Origin: Apiotrichum sp. Y4204
Lineage: Eukaryota; Basidiomycota; Tremellomycetes; Trichosporonales; Trichosporonaceae
Length of the DNA stretch: 64,000 nt
NCBI GenBank assembly: GCA_025531455.1
Contig: JAMYHL010000064.1
Location: 124,001-188,000, forward strand
Direction: 5' to 3'
Shown here: positions 11,419 to 22,516 of the stretch, in pieces
Layout of the letters: each line of letters begins with the position of its first letter
Position numbering within the stretch: the stretch's first letter is position 1
Notes under the pieces: model-generated
Told to the model about the DNA's origin: nothing
The model's database searches: none
What the model saw: the letters and a program-made list of their open reading frames with translations, nothing else
Made by a program: the position numbers and the translations under genes

Positions 11419-14400
11419 GAGTGGATACGGGCTCGAGGTGCGAGCCGACTGTACTGGCAATGGAGGCGGTGTGTGGTGCAGGGCTGGCGATGCGTGCGAT
11501 GTGTGCGATGTGCGATGCGTGAGCGGTTATGCTGTGGACGATCGTGCGCGATTGTGCAATAAAGACAGCGACAATGGTCTGGCGAGCCGTTTCATTCTCC
11601 ACCCACATCTGAATGTGCACTGCACTCACTCCACCATGCCCCTCCCACTACTTACCCCACCGTACTGATGGAGGCCCGCGGCGTGCACGATTCGGACAAT
11701 GGGCAACACAGTCACGAGCACGGGCCTGCGAAGCTGGGGAGCTACGACTGCGAAAGTGGATACTGGGCTCCTGGAGTCAAGTTCCACAGCAACAGCCAGT
11801 GGAGAGTCACATGATCGTGGGCAATAGGCTTCGTCCGAAGTGGGCCACTGGCGCCAGCAGTGGAGTGATCCCGCAGGACTCAGTAGTATTGAATACCCCA
11901 CCCCACTGTGAGTGACGTGATGCCCGCCGATTGATGCTGGGAGATGGGATCTTCCAGAATTGCAGGTTAATCGGGATAGACATTGTCGCAGATTGATTAA
12001 CCCCTCCTCTTGTTCCTGAAAAGGTTTGATCGCCTAGTGCCGCGCTAGTGCGCCAACTTTTAGTGGTATGGAGCCCCAATCTCCGTCGGACATGAAATCC
12101 GGAGGTTGGCGGCGCAGATTCAGATCTGATTGCAGAGGCCACATTGCACGGCGTTATCGATATCGATATCAGTTTTCTCGCGAGTACCAGAGTCCCGCCC
12201 GTCGCGAAGCGGGTTGCATCTGATCCGTGTGAACCTGATAGTGATAATGACCCAGAGGGCCGATCACACAGGCAGGCAAGGATACGATGGTCGCCCCGAC
12301 GCCAATAGCAATCGAGTGGCGTATCGACAAGGTTCACCACTGTACAACCACCCAACCATTCATGGCAGCGATACAGCGATGCTCACCAGTCAAAAGCCTT
12401 CTCTTCGATCACCATGTATCCACAGCACCATGACGCCTGGCCCCATTTTGGCATTTGTCGTTGGAAAAACGTCGACTCCAACGGGAGCGGAGCTGAATGA
12501 CGCCGCACGAAATGTCTTCTGCGCTTCTGCCCTTGGCGCCCTTGGCATGGCCAGCATATGGTATTCACGCTACCAAACGGCCCATCCTTGATCCTCGATC
12601 TTTGAACCTTCACATTCTCAAAGTGCTCACTGTCGTTGCATTCCAGCCTGCGATGCTGACAGTCTTCGCATTGCATGCTGGGGATGTTGACCGACTTCAC
12701 ATGCCAAGCCAGGTCTCGATGGCGCTTGACCAGCCTTTCTCCTCATCAACTCGCTCTCCAGCCCTCCAGGTCCAGCGGCCAAGGGCTCCCATGTTCTGCA
12801 TTCTTCAGCGTAACCAAATGGCCAGTGTCACTGTCACTACTCTCTTCAAGAACGATGATGCGACGAGTCGCGCCCTCCCGCCACGAGTGTGAATTTTAGT
12901 GGGCTCCTGACGCTCCGCGCGATCCAAGGATTGTCAGCCCAGGATCGAGGCATTCCAGTATTTCTAACTGTTGGTCACGCCCGACGTCCGACCCCCGTCC
13001 GCCAGCATTCTTCCATTCCGTCCTGGAGTTCCGACGGGTAGTGGCTCGAGCGTCCTCCATGCCACATGCCGCTCGTCCATTCCGCCGGCCGCTGCCTGTT
13101 TCATCGCCATCTAAAGACTGGAACGGGGACGCCGGGGAGAGATGTTCAAAGTACACCGCATGGGGAACGGGTATGGAGAGCTGAGCGATCTGGGATGAAA
13201 TACATTCCCACTCCCACGCTGGTTACTGGGCTTCATCTTCATCCACCGAGAGCAAACCATTCCGCACCGATGCCAGCAGATAACCACAACGCACCTGACA
13301 CTGATGAGGCTACGGCCAAACGCTTGGCACCGGGCTGGCATGAGGCGCCAGGTCGGCCCCCCGTCGATCGCACGATTGTTGTGGCCATTTTACTCCTGCG
13401 CGCCGTCACCTGGCTCAGGCAGGTTGGCAGCGACTTGGCGTTGCCAGGTTGTCTCGGCCGCTCGGCAGATGGGCGACACAACAGCTGACAGCTGACAAAT
13501 GACAGAAGGCAGAGGTGAGAGGAACAGTGACAGTCATACCGCACGCCCCCTCCACCGCCTGCAATGGAGATAGGCCGGGCGGCCACCCGTGGGACGAGAC
13601 ATGCTGATCAGTCCCCGACGGCGATTCGCTCGACTTCCAGGACTGCAGGCCGCAAGACCAGTGCAAGAACAGGAACTATAGCAGTCGGGCGCGCCACATG
13701 TCCGAGCGTCAGCTCGTTCATGAGGGCACTAGGGCTCTGATCCTGACTCCAGGCAGCGCTGTGGCCCGTTCGTCGGCGTCTTCGGTCCTTCCAGGCCGTT
13801 CACTCCCTCATTGCTGCACCCAACCGCCATTGTTCGTGCTCCAAATTTCCTGGCTATCCTGGAGTTTGGAGTGTCAGAGTTGAACCGAATGTCCGAATGA
13901 GCACGGATCGCCGGCTGCCCTTTATTGTGATCTTGTGATGGTGATAGGGTGGGAATCGGGATAGATCTCGCCGGAAACCGAGAGACGGGGGGGAAATTGA
14001 GAACGAGAATTGCCGAGCGGAGAGCAGGCTACGAGCACGAGAATGGTGAGTTGTCGAATTGTCGGGCGCTCTCCGATGTCTTCTCCAATTCGCGAGTGGA
14101 GCACGGCGGGGCACCGGCGCCGCCCCGCACGCCAGCAATCGAAGCCTCGAAGCCAACATTGTATTCCTCGCCTTTGTGTGTCCTTGTACAAGGGCCGGTA
14201 TGCATCACTCGTCCTCATCAGCCAAACCATCCTGCAGAGGCACAGACAGGGTGGAGCGCGCGGACCAGGGCGTGTGAAATGCAGCTACCATAGCACGAAA
14301 GAGGAGAGCAGCAGAGAGCCCATGTGAAACCTTCTCAGGCGATTCGGCAGAGTGGCGCCGACGCCTGGCGCCTCACTGATCCACGGCCACTGACCGCTGC

Positions 14401-14945
14401 ACCTCGGCGGCGCTGGACAATACCCAACTGTGCGTCGACATCGCTTCTGGGTCTCTGCGCCTCGCTGCGCCTCCCCATCTAACCTGCAATAACCTGCCAT
14501 AACCCCCAGCCAGGCCTGCGTCAGCTGGCTGCCGAGGCTGGCCGCTCGGCGCTCGTGCTCGTGCTCGTGCTCGTGCTCCAGCATCATGCCTTCTTTTTCC
14601 TGCGTTCCACCCCTCGATCCCAGTGCCCTAGTGCTATAGTGCTGCCCCAATGTCCAGGGGACCCAGCTTGCACGGTCCCAGACCGAGCCCTGATTCTGGA
14701 GAGCATACTCTAGAACCTAGAGGCAAACAGGCGATACACTGAGCGATTGGGCGGGGTTGTCGACATGCCATCGCCGCCATCGCATTTTCATCACACTCAT
14801 CATCGCATCGCAGTAACTGTAGTGCTCTTGTTTCCTTGAACGCTCGATTCCGATCGCTCTCGCTCCCGCTCCCATCGCCTTGATATCGCTTGTCGTCCCA
14901 TCCCCACACCCTCCCGCGTACGACTCATCCCGCCGGCTTGAGACC
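11419..14945. other. Long gene-poor interval
   Basis: About 3.5 kb with no gene I can support. The left end should contain the promoter of the minus-strand gene at 10987-11418 and the right end that of the plus-strand gene at 14946. A GATATC-type repeat lies near 12157-12172 and a CTCGTG tandem repeat near 14551-14578. Open frames here lack recognisable motifs. Confidence 0.45.
14551..14578 (+). repeat. Hexanucleotide CTCGTG tandem repeat
   Basis: Four to five consecutive copies of CTCGTG lie about 370 bp upstream of the gene starting at 14946. Confidence 0.7.
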
Positions 14946-17134
14946 ATGGCAGGCCACTTTGACGCGTGAGTGCCCCTGTCCGCGCCGCTCACGCCTAGAG
15001 CAATGTGGTGTAACGCGCTGGCGGGAGTGGACGCACTGCTGGCCCAAACACAGGCCGCTCAAGCTGCGCGCGCAGCGCAGGCAGCGCAAGCTGCACAGGC
15101 TGCACATGCGGCACAAACAACGTCTCCCAAGTCCCAGTTCCAGTCTCAGTCTCAATCACCCCAATCACTCCTCCAGCAACCACTACAGCCGACGTGCAGC
15201 CCGGAATCAGGCGGAGCAGGCCAGGTCGCGGGCCCCTCGGTGGACCCCATGGCGGGCCCCTCGGTGGACCCCATGGCGGGCGCCTCGGTGGGCCCCACGG
15301 CGGGCGCCTCGGTGGACCCCATGGCGGGCCCCTCGGTGGGCCCCACGGCGGGCGCCTCGGGGGGGCTGACGCGCCCGCTCCTCCCCCGGCGGACAATGTC
15401 CGCTCCGCGCGTCCCACTGGCGCGCGACAAGCCGTACTCGCGGCGCAAGTCTTCAGCGCAGACGTTTACAAACGCCCACGAACTCGCGCTCTGGGACAGC
15501 AAGCGGCTCAGCTCGCACCATGGAGGATTCCCGTCCGTCCAGATGACGGCTATCCCCATGGTGAAAGACTACCTCCTCCCACCGCCAGTACCCGTGTACG
15601 CTGCAGACAACCTGACGCCACCTCCACTTTCCCCAGCCCACCATCACCATCACCAGCACCAGCATCAGCACCATCAGCACCCGCATCACCAGCTCCATAT
15701 GCACCAGCTCCACGCGCATCAATTGCAGCACCGGGCCCCGCACGCCCCGCACCCGCGCGCACACGCGGCCCTGGAGATGCAGGAGATGCAGGAGATGCTC
15801 GCGCTCGACAGCCTGGACAGCACCAGCCTGGCGGACATGATGCTCGGCGCCTCGACCTCGGCTTCGGCATCATATAATGGCGCCGTGGCGGAGGGCGTTC
15901 AGGGCCTCCCGATCCAGCCCCTGGTCATGCTGGGGATAAACGAAAATAGGCAGAACCAGAGACAGAATAGCAATAGCAACGGCAACAGCAACAGCAACAG
16001 TAATAGACAGGCAGCGCGGGCTGGCCTCGGGGGGCAGCCGCAGGGCGTGCACATGCAGCGCAGTCTGAGTATCCCGACGCTGCCGAGCTCCGCGATGCCC
16101 AGCGGCATGGGCTCGAGCATGGCCACAAGCATGCCGATGGGCGTGGCGAGTGCCGGTGAACTGCGGCTACAGACGGCGTCGCCGGCGCCGATGCGTATTC
16201 CTCTCGACGCGCACGCGCCGCACGCGCCGCTCGAGCTCTCAGCCAACCCCGAGCCGCAGTGGCCGCAAGACGTCGCGTCCAACTCGGTCGCCCCGTTCAC
16301 CCCCTACGGACCGTATCCCTCCGGACAGTGCGTGTGGTATTACTACGACCCGGATAACTCGCCGATGCCCCCGCCGCCGGTGCCCGGACCAGCCCATGCC
16401 GCCCCACCAAATCAGGCCATGGATGCGACGGCTGCGGCTCGCCCGAACGGTGTGCATAGCGCGACTGGCGCGAACGGTGTGAATGGTGCGACTGGCGCAA
16501 ACAGCGTGAATGGCATGAGTGGTGTGAACGCCGGGAACGGAGTGAGCTGTGGGAACGGAACGAGCGTCCAAGCCGCTTCTGGCTCCAATCCCGGTCCAGT
16601 TCCCACAGACACAGAAGCGGCCGACCCGTTCCCGGGCGCGCTCACAGATGCCAAGGGATGGTTCCTGCTCGACCTCAAGACGAATCTCCCATTCTACGTG
16701 CCCTTTGATCCCAGCGACGAGACGCCCGACGCAGGCGCAGCCGCTATGGCCGCGAAGCGCGGCGGGTTCTCGAAGCGCGTGAATCTGCCGAGCCCGACGA
16801 CGACTATCCAACTCGCGCAAGCAGCGCAGGCCGCGCAGATCCTTCAGTCTGAGCTATCCGCAGCGCCAGCCGTCCCCAATGGCGGGACACGGCATTCCCC
16901 CGCCTCGGCCCAGGATACCAGCCCGCTCACAATCCTAACCCCGAGCGAACCCGGCGGCTCCCCTTCCTCCGCGCCCGATGAGGGGCTTGCGATCTCCCCC
17001 GCGCTCTACTATGCGAATCCGGCACAAATGTCAGCGTGAGTGCCCTCCCGCGGTCGCCGTCCGCATGTATCGTACCAACGCCCGGCAGGTTGTTCAAGCG
17101 GCGCCAGGGCGCGCTCGTCGCTGTCTCCAAGTAG
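14946..17134 (+). CDS. Large Gln/His/Asn-rich low-complexity protein, unknown function
   Basis: Predicted 700 residues from three exons: a 20-nt first exon (14946-14965), a large exon (14999-17035) and a short last exon (17089-17134), with introns of 33 and 53 nt. The splices add MAGHFDA at the front and LFKRRQGALVAVSK at the end, and both junctions close in frame. The sequence begins with an Ala/Gln-rich AAQAAQ stretch, has a tandem 8-residue repeat (AGPSVDPM type, about residues 84-128), a His/Gln run, a Gln/Asn/Ser run (NRQNQRQNSNSNGN) and NGVNGATGAN repeats. Better-conserved-looking islands are KPYSRRKSSAQTFTNAHEL, CVWYYYDPDNS and GWFLLDLKTNLPFYVPFDP. I recognise no domain. Such composition is common in fungal RNA-granule or transcription cofactors, but that is speculation. 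Confidence 0.75.
15228..15362 (+). repeat. Coding 24-bp minisatellite, about 5.6 copies
   Basis: Units start at 15228, 15252, 15276, 15300 and 15324, with a partial sixth. Each 24-bp unit encodes eight residues of AGPSVDPM type, with variants AGASVGPT and AGASVDPM. The unit length keeps the host reading frame open. Confidence 0.9.
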
Positions 17135-17664
17135 TGTTGTGTTGTATCTCGTCCTCGTTCCATTCCCCATCCCCACTCCCAATCCGATTCTCCGGCTCTG
17201 GATCCCATTCTCGCGCGCCTGTGGTGTTCGCAGGCTGCGTGCAGCTCGTGCCTCGACTTGTGATTCGTGTTCTCGACTCGGACTTGTTTTTAGCGATATG
17301 TAGTGTGATGATGCGGTGATGGACCTTATGCCTGTCGACATCATGTGGTGCTGTTCCTCGCAATCTTTTGTCCGAGGCCGAGCCTGAACCGTAGCAATGT
17401 CAGTGTCAGCATTGGACTGGAAGACATGGAGCTTTGGGAATCTGTGGTCGAGTCGAGCAACAGCTCTAGTCCCACTGGAGCGCAGTCGTGTCGGCGATGA
17501 CCGGTTAAACCGGCACATGGTGCTTTGAAGATGGCCTTTGGCCTCACGCACGGCGGCGGAAGGGCGGGCAGTGGGCACCGCGCAATAATGCGCAGCACAT
17601 CTCCGACACCACCCAACTAAACTGTATAAAGACGTAAAGTCTCCGCCCGCTCCACTCGGCGAAC
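17135..17664. promoter_or_regulatory. Intergenic with TATA element before phosphatase gene
   Basis: About 530 bp. TATAAA lies at 17625-17630, 35 bp before the phosphatase ATG at 17665, implying a very short leader. The left part should be the 3' region of the preceding gene. Confidence 0.5.
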
Positions 17665-18571
17665 ATGCGCACAATGACCCGAACAGAGACATTATCCCGC
17701 TCGCAGCTCGAGACGCTGTCCGCCGTCCCGATGGACGCGGACCTGCCTGCCGGCCAACTTCCCGCGGCACTGGGAACGCCGCCGTTCGTCCCCGGCCCGC
17801 TCCTAAACCTCCGCGACCTCGGTCTCGTGGGGAACACACAGATCCGACCGGGGCGCGTGTTCCGCAGCGCAACGCTCGCCGACGACGAGGCAACGCGGGC
17901 ATGGCTCGCGGCCAACGTCACAAAGGTGTTTGACCTCCGGGGCGACCGCGAAGTGGTGCGGTCCCCAGATCCGGCTGTCCCTGGCGTGGAAAATGTCCGC
18001 CGGGGGTTCGCCCGCAAACAGCCCCGCCTGGACCTCGAGGCGTTCACGGTCGACGACGGCTCGCCGGCATGGAGGGCCCAGCTGCTCGCCATCCTCGAGA
18101 TCTACGCGCCGACGTTCCGCGCCGTCCTCGAGCATGTCCGTGACTCGACGGACCCATTCCTCTTCCACTGTACCGGTGCGTAAGATGTTCCTAGCCTCGG
18201 ATCCTTGGTTCCTTGGGTTTGTTTTTGAGGTTCTGACTCATGTAGCGGGGCGAGACAGAACAGGCCTCGTGGCCGGCATGCTGCACTATCTGGGGGGCAC
18301 GGCAGAAGACGACGTGGTGTACGACTACATGCTCTCGCGGATTGGGCTCGAGCCTGCGCGTGGCCACCTCGAGCTGGCGCTCAAGGCTGGGTTCTCCTCC
18401 GAAGACATCGAGTCCGCGGGATTCCGCAATGTCGCGGCTATGCGGCCGTCGTTTTGGCTGGCGTTCCGCGATGGCCTGCACGAGCAGCACGGCGGATGGG
18501 ACGGATACATTTACAGTCTGGGGTTCTCGGACGAGGACGTGCAGAGGATCAAGGCGAATCTCAGAGCCTGA
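17665..18571 (+). CDS. Tyrosine/serine protein phosphatase (Y_phosphatase3-like)
   Basis: Predicted 278-residue cysteine-based phosphatase of the atypical fungal/bacterial tyrosine phosphatase family. Two exons, 17665-18175 and 18246-18571, are joined across a GTGCGTAAG..TCATGTAG intron. Splicing completes the P-loop HCTAGRDRTG near residue 170, with catalytic Cys and Arg; the motif is broken in the unspliced frame, which confirms the intron. N-terminal hallmarks are LNLRDLG and RPGRVFRSATL, then FDLRGDREV, all typical of the family. The C-terminal SFWLAFRDGLHEQHGGWDGYI fits the usual C-terminal helix. A TATA box lies 35 bp upstream. Two in-frame ATGs (17665 and 17674) are possible starts. 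The substrate, protein phosphotyrosine or a phosphoinositide, cannot be read from sequence. Confidence 0.9.
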
Positions 18572-19673
18572 GCCGAGAACGTACATGGGAGGGTGATGCA
18601 GTGGGCTGGTAGATCGGTTCCCAGCACGATGCCGCGATGCAGGGGCCTGGATGTCAAGTCCTGCATGCTGCATGCTGCGTGCTGTCTGTACGTCGCCAGG
18701 GCACACTGGAAACGGGGTCCTGAGTGACACGGCTCTCTACTTCTTCCTCTTGCAGAATGTTATGGAGCGGCACTTGACCTTGTTGAGATCCAGTTACTCG
18801 ATCTAGCATGCACACTGTCCAGTCTCATCTGCTCACACGCGTTCAGTCCCTAATGGATGTCGTAACACTCACATACTGCATCTCGCCATCACGTAGCACA
18901 CATCTCCTATCCCTCGCATCCTCCACCTCCAAACGCGCTCGGGGACTTTTGGGACCTAGGTTTGTCCTGATCCCGGTCCTGGTCCTGAATGTCACACCAA
19001 CCACTCCGTCTCTCTCTCTCCTTTGTGCCTCTCTCTCTCCCCGCACCTCTCTCCCGGCGGCGGCGGTGTTTGCCGAACCTTGTAATAATACTCTCAAAGA
19101 TCTTGGGCCCGCGCCTGAAACCAACACCTGTCTCGTTTTCGTGTCTCTCCATGTCTCTCTTCTCCTCCCCTGGGCCAGAAGCCATCCCCACTCCCACTCC
19201 TATTCCCACTGCCGTCGTTCATCTGCGGGATGAAGGTACCCCCCCTGGCCCTGGCCCGCGCGGCGCATCAACCGGATGCAATGTGGCGGGCCAGAGCCAA
19301 GCAAGGCCAAGAGGACCTCGACTTTGGGTGTGGTGGACGCGCCCGATTCTGATACCTCTGCCTCCTACACTCTTCCTCTCCGCACAATGTCAGAGGTAGC
19401 AGAGCCCGAAGCGCGTCGCTCACTGGCATAGCATACTCTGTAATTCGTAACTGATCCGTACCTCTGTAACACACCCACACAGCAACAGTATTGACCGCCC
19501 TGACCTTTTTTTTCTGACCCATGCCATGGTAAGAAGCTGACGCAGCTTTCTGACCCATATAAGAAGCTGACCCCCGCCCAATCTTTTCTCCCATCCCCGT
19601 CTCTTTTCGCTCATTCTCTCCGGCCGGCCCGACACCCCACTGCTCACGCTTCACGACGACTCTCTCTTTCGCA
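18572..19673. other. Intergenic region before secreted barrel gene
   Basis: About 1.1 kb. It contains a TGCATGCTGC repeat near 18660-18682, CT-rich tracts near 19010-19055 and 19140-19175, and a duplicated promoter block at 19511-19571. I see no gene. Confidence 0.5.
19511..19571 (+). repeat. Duplicated promoter block with TATAAG
   Basis: TTTCTGACCCAT followed by AAGAAGCTGAC occurs twice (starting 19511 and 19547). The second copy carries CATATAAG, a likely TATA element about 115 bp before the ATG at 19674. Confidence 0.7.
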
Positions 19674-20423
19674 ATGTACCTTGTCCCGACCATCCTTCTT
19701 GCGCTCGTCGCCGTCGCCGACGCGTACCCCAGCTCGCACGGCGCCCGGAAGTGCCGCCCGCGCGTGTCGCCCTCGGGTGTCGAGGCTGTCGGCCAGGACG
19801 CCACCCCGACCACCACCTCCGAGTGGACCGCCACCACCACCCAGGTGGCCGCCGAGTCCTCCCCCGCTTCCGAGTCGTCCGCTTCCGCTTCGGAGACCAC
19901 GACCTCGGTCGACCAGGAGAGCCCCTCGCCCTCGCCCTCTCCCTCTCCCCAGCCCGAGACTCCTGTCACCCCTCCTGGCGGCGGCAACGTCCTCCTCCAG
20001 GGCGCTGACAATGTCCTTGGCACGTACTACTACCAGCACTCGGAGGTCGCGTCGTGCAACGGCCTGCCGCCCAACATGTACGGGGGTCTCAATTCCAAGA
20101 ACCAGGGTGCCACGTGCCGCGGCAGCCCGATTGCGGAGATGAACACCGACTCGATCGTCGCCATCCCGTACGACATGCTCCAGGGCCACGAGGACGAGTA
20201 CTGCGGCAAGGAGATTGAGATCACCGTCAATGGCCAGGTCATGAAGCTGCCCGGCGACAAGCCCTTCTTCGTCTGGGATGGGTGCCCCGAGTGCGGCGGC
20301 GGCGCGAACAAGCTCGACCTTTCCATCGCCGGCGCCTCTCTCCTCGCTGGCGGCAAGTGCGACAACGCTCCGGGCCTCAGCTGGCGCATTCTTGACACCC
20401 AGGTTGTCGAGTACACGAAGTAG
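19674..20423 (+). CDS. Secreted double-psi beta-barrel (RlpA/expansin-like) protein
   Basis: Predicted 249-residue intronless extracellular protein. MYLVPTILLALVAVADA is a signal peptide. Residues about 40-100 form a Ser/Thr/Pro-rich linker (ATPTTTSEWTATTTQ, then SPSPSPSPSP), likely O-glycosylated. From about residue 105 the sequence fits the double-psi beta-barrel found in RlpA, barwin and fungal secreted small proteins: GTYYYQHSEVASCNG, NTDSIVAIPYDML, YCGKEIEITVNGQ and FFVWDGCPECGG followed by LDLS. Paired cysteines fit disulfides. Members include expansin-like wall-loosening proteins and protease inhibitors; which applies here is unknown. A C-terminal catalytic or cellulose-binding domain is absent. 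The start is the first ATG after a duplicated TATA-containing block. Confidence 0.85.
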   Translation: MYLVPTILLALVAVADAYPSSHGARKCRPRVSPSGVEAVGQDATPTTTSEWTATTTQVAAESSPASESSASASETTTSVDQESPSPSPSPSPQPETPVTPPGGGNVLLQGADNVLGTYYYQHSEVASCNGLPPNMYGGLNSKNQGATCRGSPIAEMNTDSIVAIPYDMLQGHEDEYCGKEIEITVNGQVMKLPGDKPFFVWDGCPECGGGANKLDLSIAGASLLAGGKCDNAPGLSWRILDTQVVEYTK

Positions 20424-21146
20424 TGAACGCCCGGTGCGCTCCCTCCTTGTTCGCTCTGTAGTCTCCATCCCTCAACCCCTACCATCATTTGATTATCACC
20501 GTCATTTGCCCATTATAGATCTTCTGTTTTCGTTGGTTTTCATGTCCCGCCACCATCATTGTATGATGCACTTGTGTGGACTGTGGTACTTGAAAGGTGC
20601 ACTGAAGCGGCTGCATACGGGGTGAAGTATTGGTGAGGTGTGGCATGTGTGCATGTGTTTTGGTCACACGTTGTCTGGCCAGGTTGTCTGGCCTTCGCTT
20701 CTGGCCTTTGGGTCTTCTGGGCTTCTAGCCTCGTAACCCCCTGAAACGTTCCCCCTGTCTGAAAGCGAAATGCACCACAGCCACCATGACCTGCACCGGG
20801 TCCAGACCTTGGCAATCATCACACATGCCCGGAGCTCGACCTCCGCCGCGCCGAGAGGAACGGCGGTGAAACGTTCCGCGCCAACCTCCGCGTGCTCGGT
20901 GGGCCTGGCCAGCGAGCGCAGCAGCTGGGTGGGAGAAAGTTTCCGACCGGGAGTGTCTCGCGGGCCGCGAGAAGGTCCAGAATTGGTGTTCTGCCAAGGC
21001 GACGTATCTGGGCGATTCAGCTGCATCATGCTGCATATCGGATATGGGTGGCTGGATGCCGGATGCACATCATCAGTAAAGTAGCACGAGGTGACCGTCG
21101 ACTGTCAGTATCCACAAGCCATCCATCCATGTATACTACCGACTCT
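20424..21146. other. Intergenic, between convergent genes
   Basis: About 720 bp between the stop of the barrel gene and the stop of the DUF866 gene. No gene or structured feature was recognised. Confidence 0.5.
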
Positions 21147-22145
21147 CTATCCACGCACAACCTCGCTCCGGAACTCGGACGCGCTCACCGGCCCGCCGGC
21201 CGCCTCATCATAGTCGTCCCAGCGGTCCTCGCCCTCGTCGAGGTCCATCTCCATCTCGGCCCCCTCGGGAGTCACCGCCACCCAGCGCCCGCGGAAGTGG
21301 AACCGCGTAACCTCGAGGCCGCGGCAGTCGAGCGCGACAAACGGCTCCAGCTGCCCGTTCACGCCCGTGTACGGCGCGGGTGTGGACGACTTGGACTTGG
21401 CGGTGAGCGGGGTGAAGCTGCAGGATTGCTCGCGCTGTGTGTTAGATTGGAATGAGTTGGGTGTTGCGTTTGGCATTCATGAGGCTTGTATGCCTTGTCT
21501 CGAGTCACGCCAGCGACCTCTCATCTGGCTGGCGCTCGTTGATAGCAACCATAGCTGAAAATACTGCACCAGGCAGCATGGGCAAAGCGCACACCAAGAA
21601 GCTTCTTGGTAGCTGGATACGTGCACTGTCGCAACCACGTCCTCTGCGGTCTCCACCTCGAGGGAGCAGATCCATTTCCGGGATAAACTCTTTCGTCTTC
21701 GCGCAATCACACCCCCACCCCCCCCCCCCCCCTGCACAATCTTCCCCACGCACCTTGCAGTTCCCGCACCGCCAGACAAAGTTTGCGCTCCCGCGGCTCC
21801 CCGACAGCTCGTGCTCCTCCTTCTGGTTGAACGACACGACCTTGGGATGTTCCTCGCGGCACGACGTGCAGGTTACCTGCCGTCAGCTCGGAGCTCGGGG
21901 GCGTGCGGAGGTAGGAGGCGGAATGACCCGCTCGCACTCGGAGACAGGCAACGGCTGCCGCACAGCCTGTCGTTGCCAGCCCGCTGCTCGCTGCCGCCTT
22001 GCTGCGCCAGCGCCGTACGCACATTGAAAAAGTAGTCGTAGTCGGCATCGGGGCGGACCTCCGTGACGCCCTCGAGCTCCATCCCTATCTTGACGATGAG
22101 TTTCTGTTGTCAGCGCGTTAGGCAAGCGGGGCCACTTACGACCAT
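21147..22145 (-). CDS. CXXC-motif zinc-binding protein (DUF866/UPF0587, CZIB family)
   Basis: Predicted 165 residues, close to the roughly 160 of the human homologue C1orf123/CZIB. Four exons sum in frame: 22145-22140, 22103-22023, 21876-21754 and 21434-21147. The first coding exon is only 6 nt (Met-Val). Splicing yields MELEGVTEVRPDADYDYFFN, then the first zinc pair VTCTSCREEH, then SFNQKEEHELSGSRGSANFVW and the second pair RCGNCK, the known arrangement of two CXXC pairs. RDGQ-type middle residues and FVALDCRGLEVTRF follow, with an acidic tail (DLDEGEDRWDDYDE). The third intron is 319 nt and holds a 15-C run, unlike the short introns around it. Family function is poorly defined; it is a small zinc protein in eukaryotes. 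It is divergent from the ERJ5-like gene. Confidence 0.88.
21435..21753 (-). other. Unusually long intron with C15 tract in DUF866 gene
   Basis: A 319-nt GTGCGT..CACAG intron with a CTAAC-like branch site just before the acceptor. It contains a run of 15 C on the plus strand at about 21718-21732. Neighbouring introns are 36 and 146 nt. Confidence 0.75.
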
Positions 22146-22516
22146 TTCTGCTGCTCTTGTTGTTGTTGTTGTGGAGATGACAAGTTGGTGGACAGAACTT
22201 TTGGACAGTGAGCAGGGAGTGCCAGCGCCGATCGATGATGAGCAGATCGGCACGCGCTAGCCACGTTAGTTACACGTGAAGTTCCTGAACTCCCGCTTAA
22301 CCCGCTTCTAGCCCTCCAGCTTCCCCTCGTGCCTCATCGGGGCGCTGATCAGGGCACGCGGGCTGTGTCGCGGAGCATTCCCTTCCCGTGCACAGTGCCA
22401 GCGTGATAAAATGTCCAGAGAGACTCGGCACATCGAAGTGAACATCTTGCACTTTTTTACTTTTTCTTCTTCTTTATCCCACACTCTCTCAACCACTCTC
22501 CTTACTCATTTTCACG
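22146..22516. promoter_or_regulatory. Shared divergent promoter, DUF866 / ERJ5-like
   Basis: About 370 bp separate the two start codons. A T/C-rich tract (22450-22480) lies just before the ERJ5-like ATG. No clear TATA element was recognised. Confidence 0.5.

Noticed and set aside
12130..12591. 153-codon plus-strand frame
   Set aside because: No motif and atypical composition; judged a chance frame.
15194..15877. 227-codon frame through the 24-bp repeat
   Set aside because: The repeat unit is a multiple of three, so any stop-free frame stays open; the Gly/Arg-rich product is not protein-like.
19644..20468. 274-codon open frame on the minus strand
   Set aside because: It lies opposite the secreted barrel gene and consists of low-complexity Gly/Arg runs; a shadow frame.
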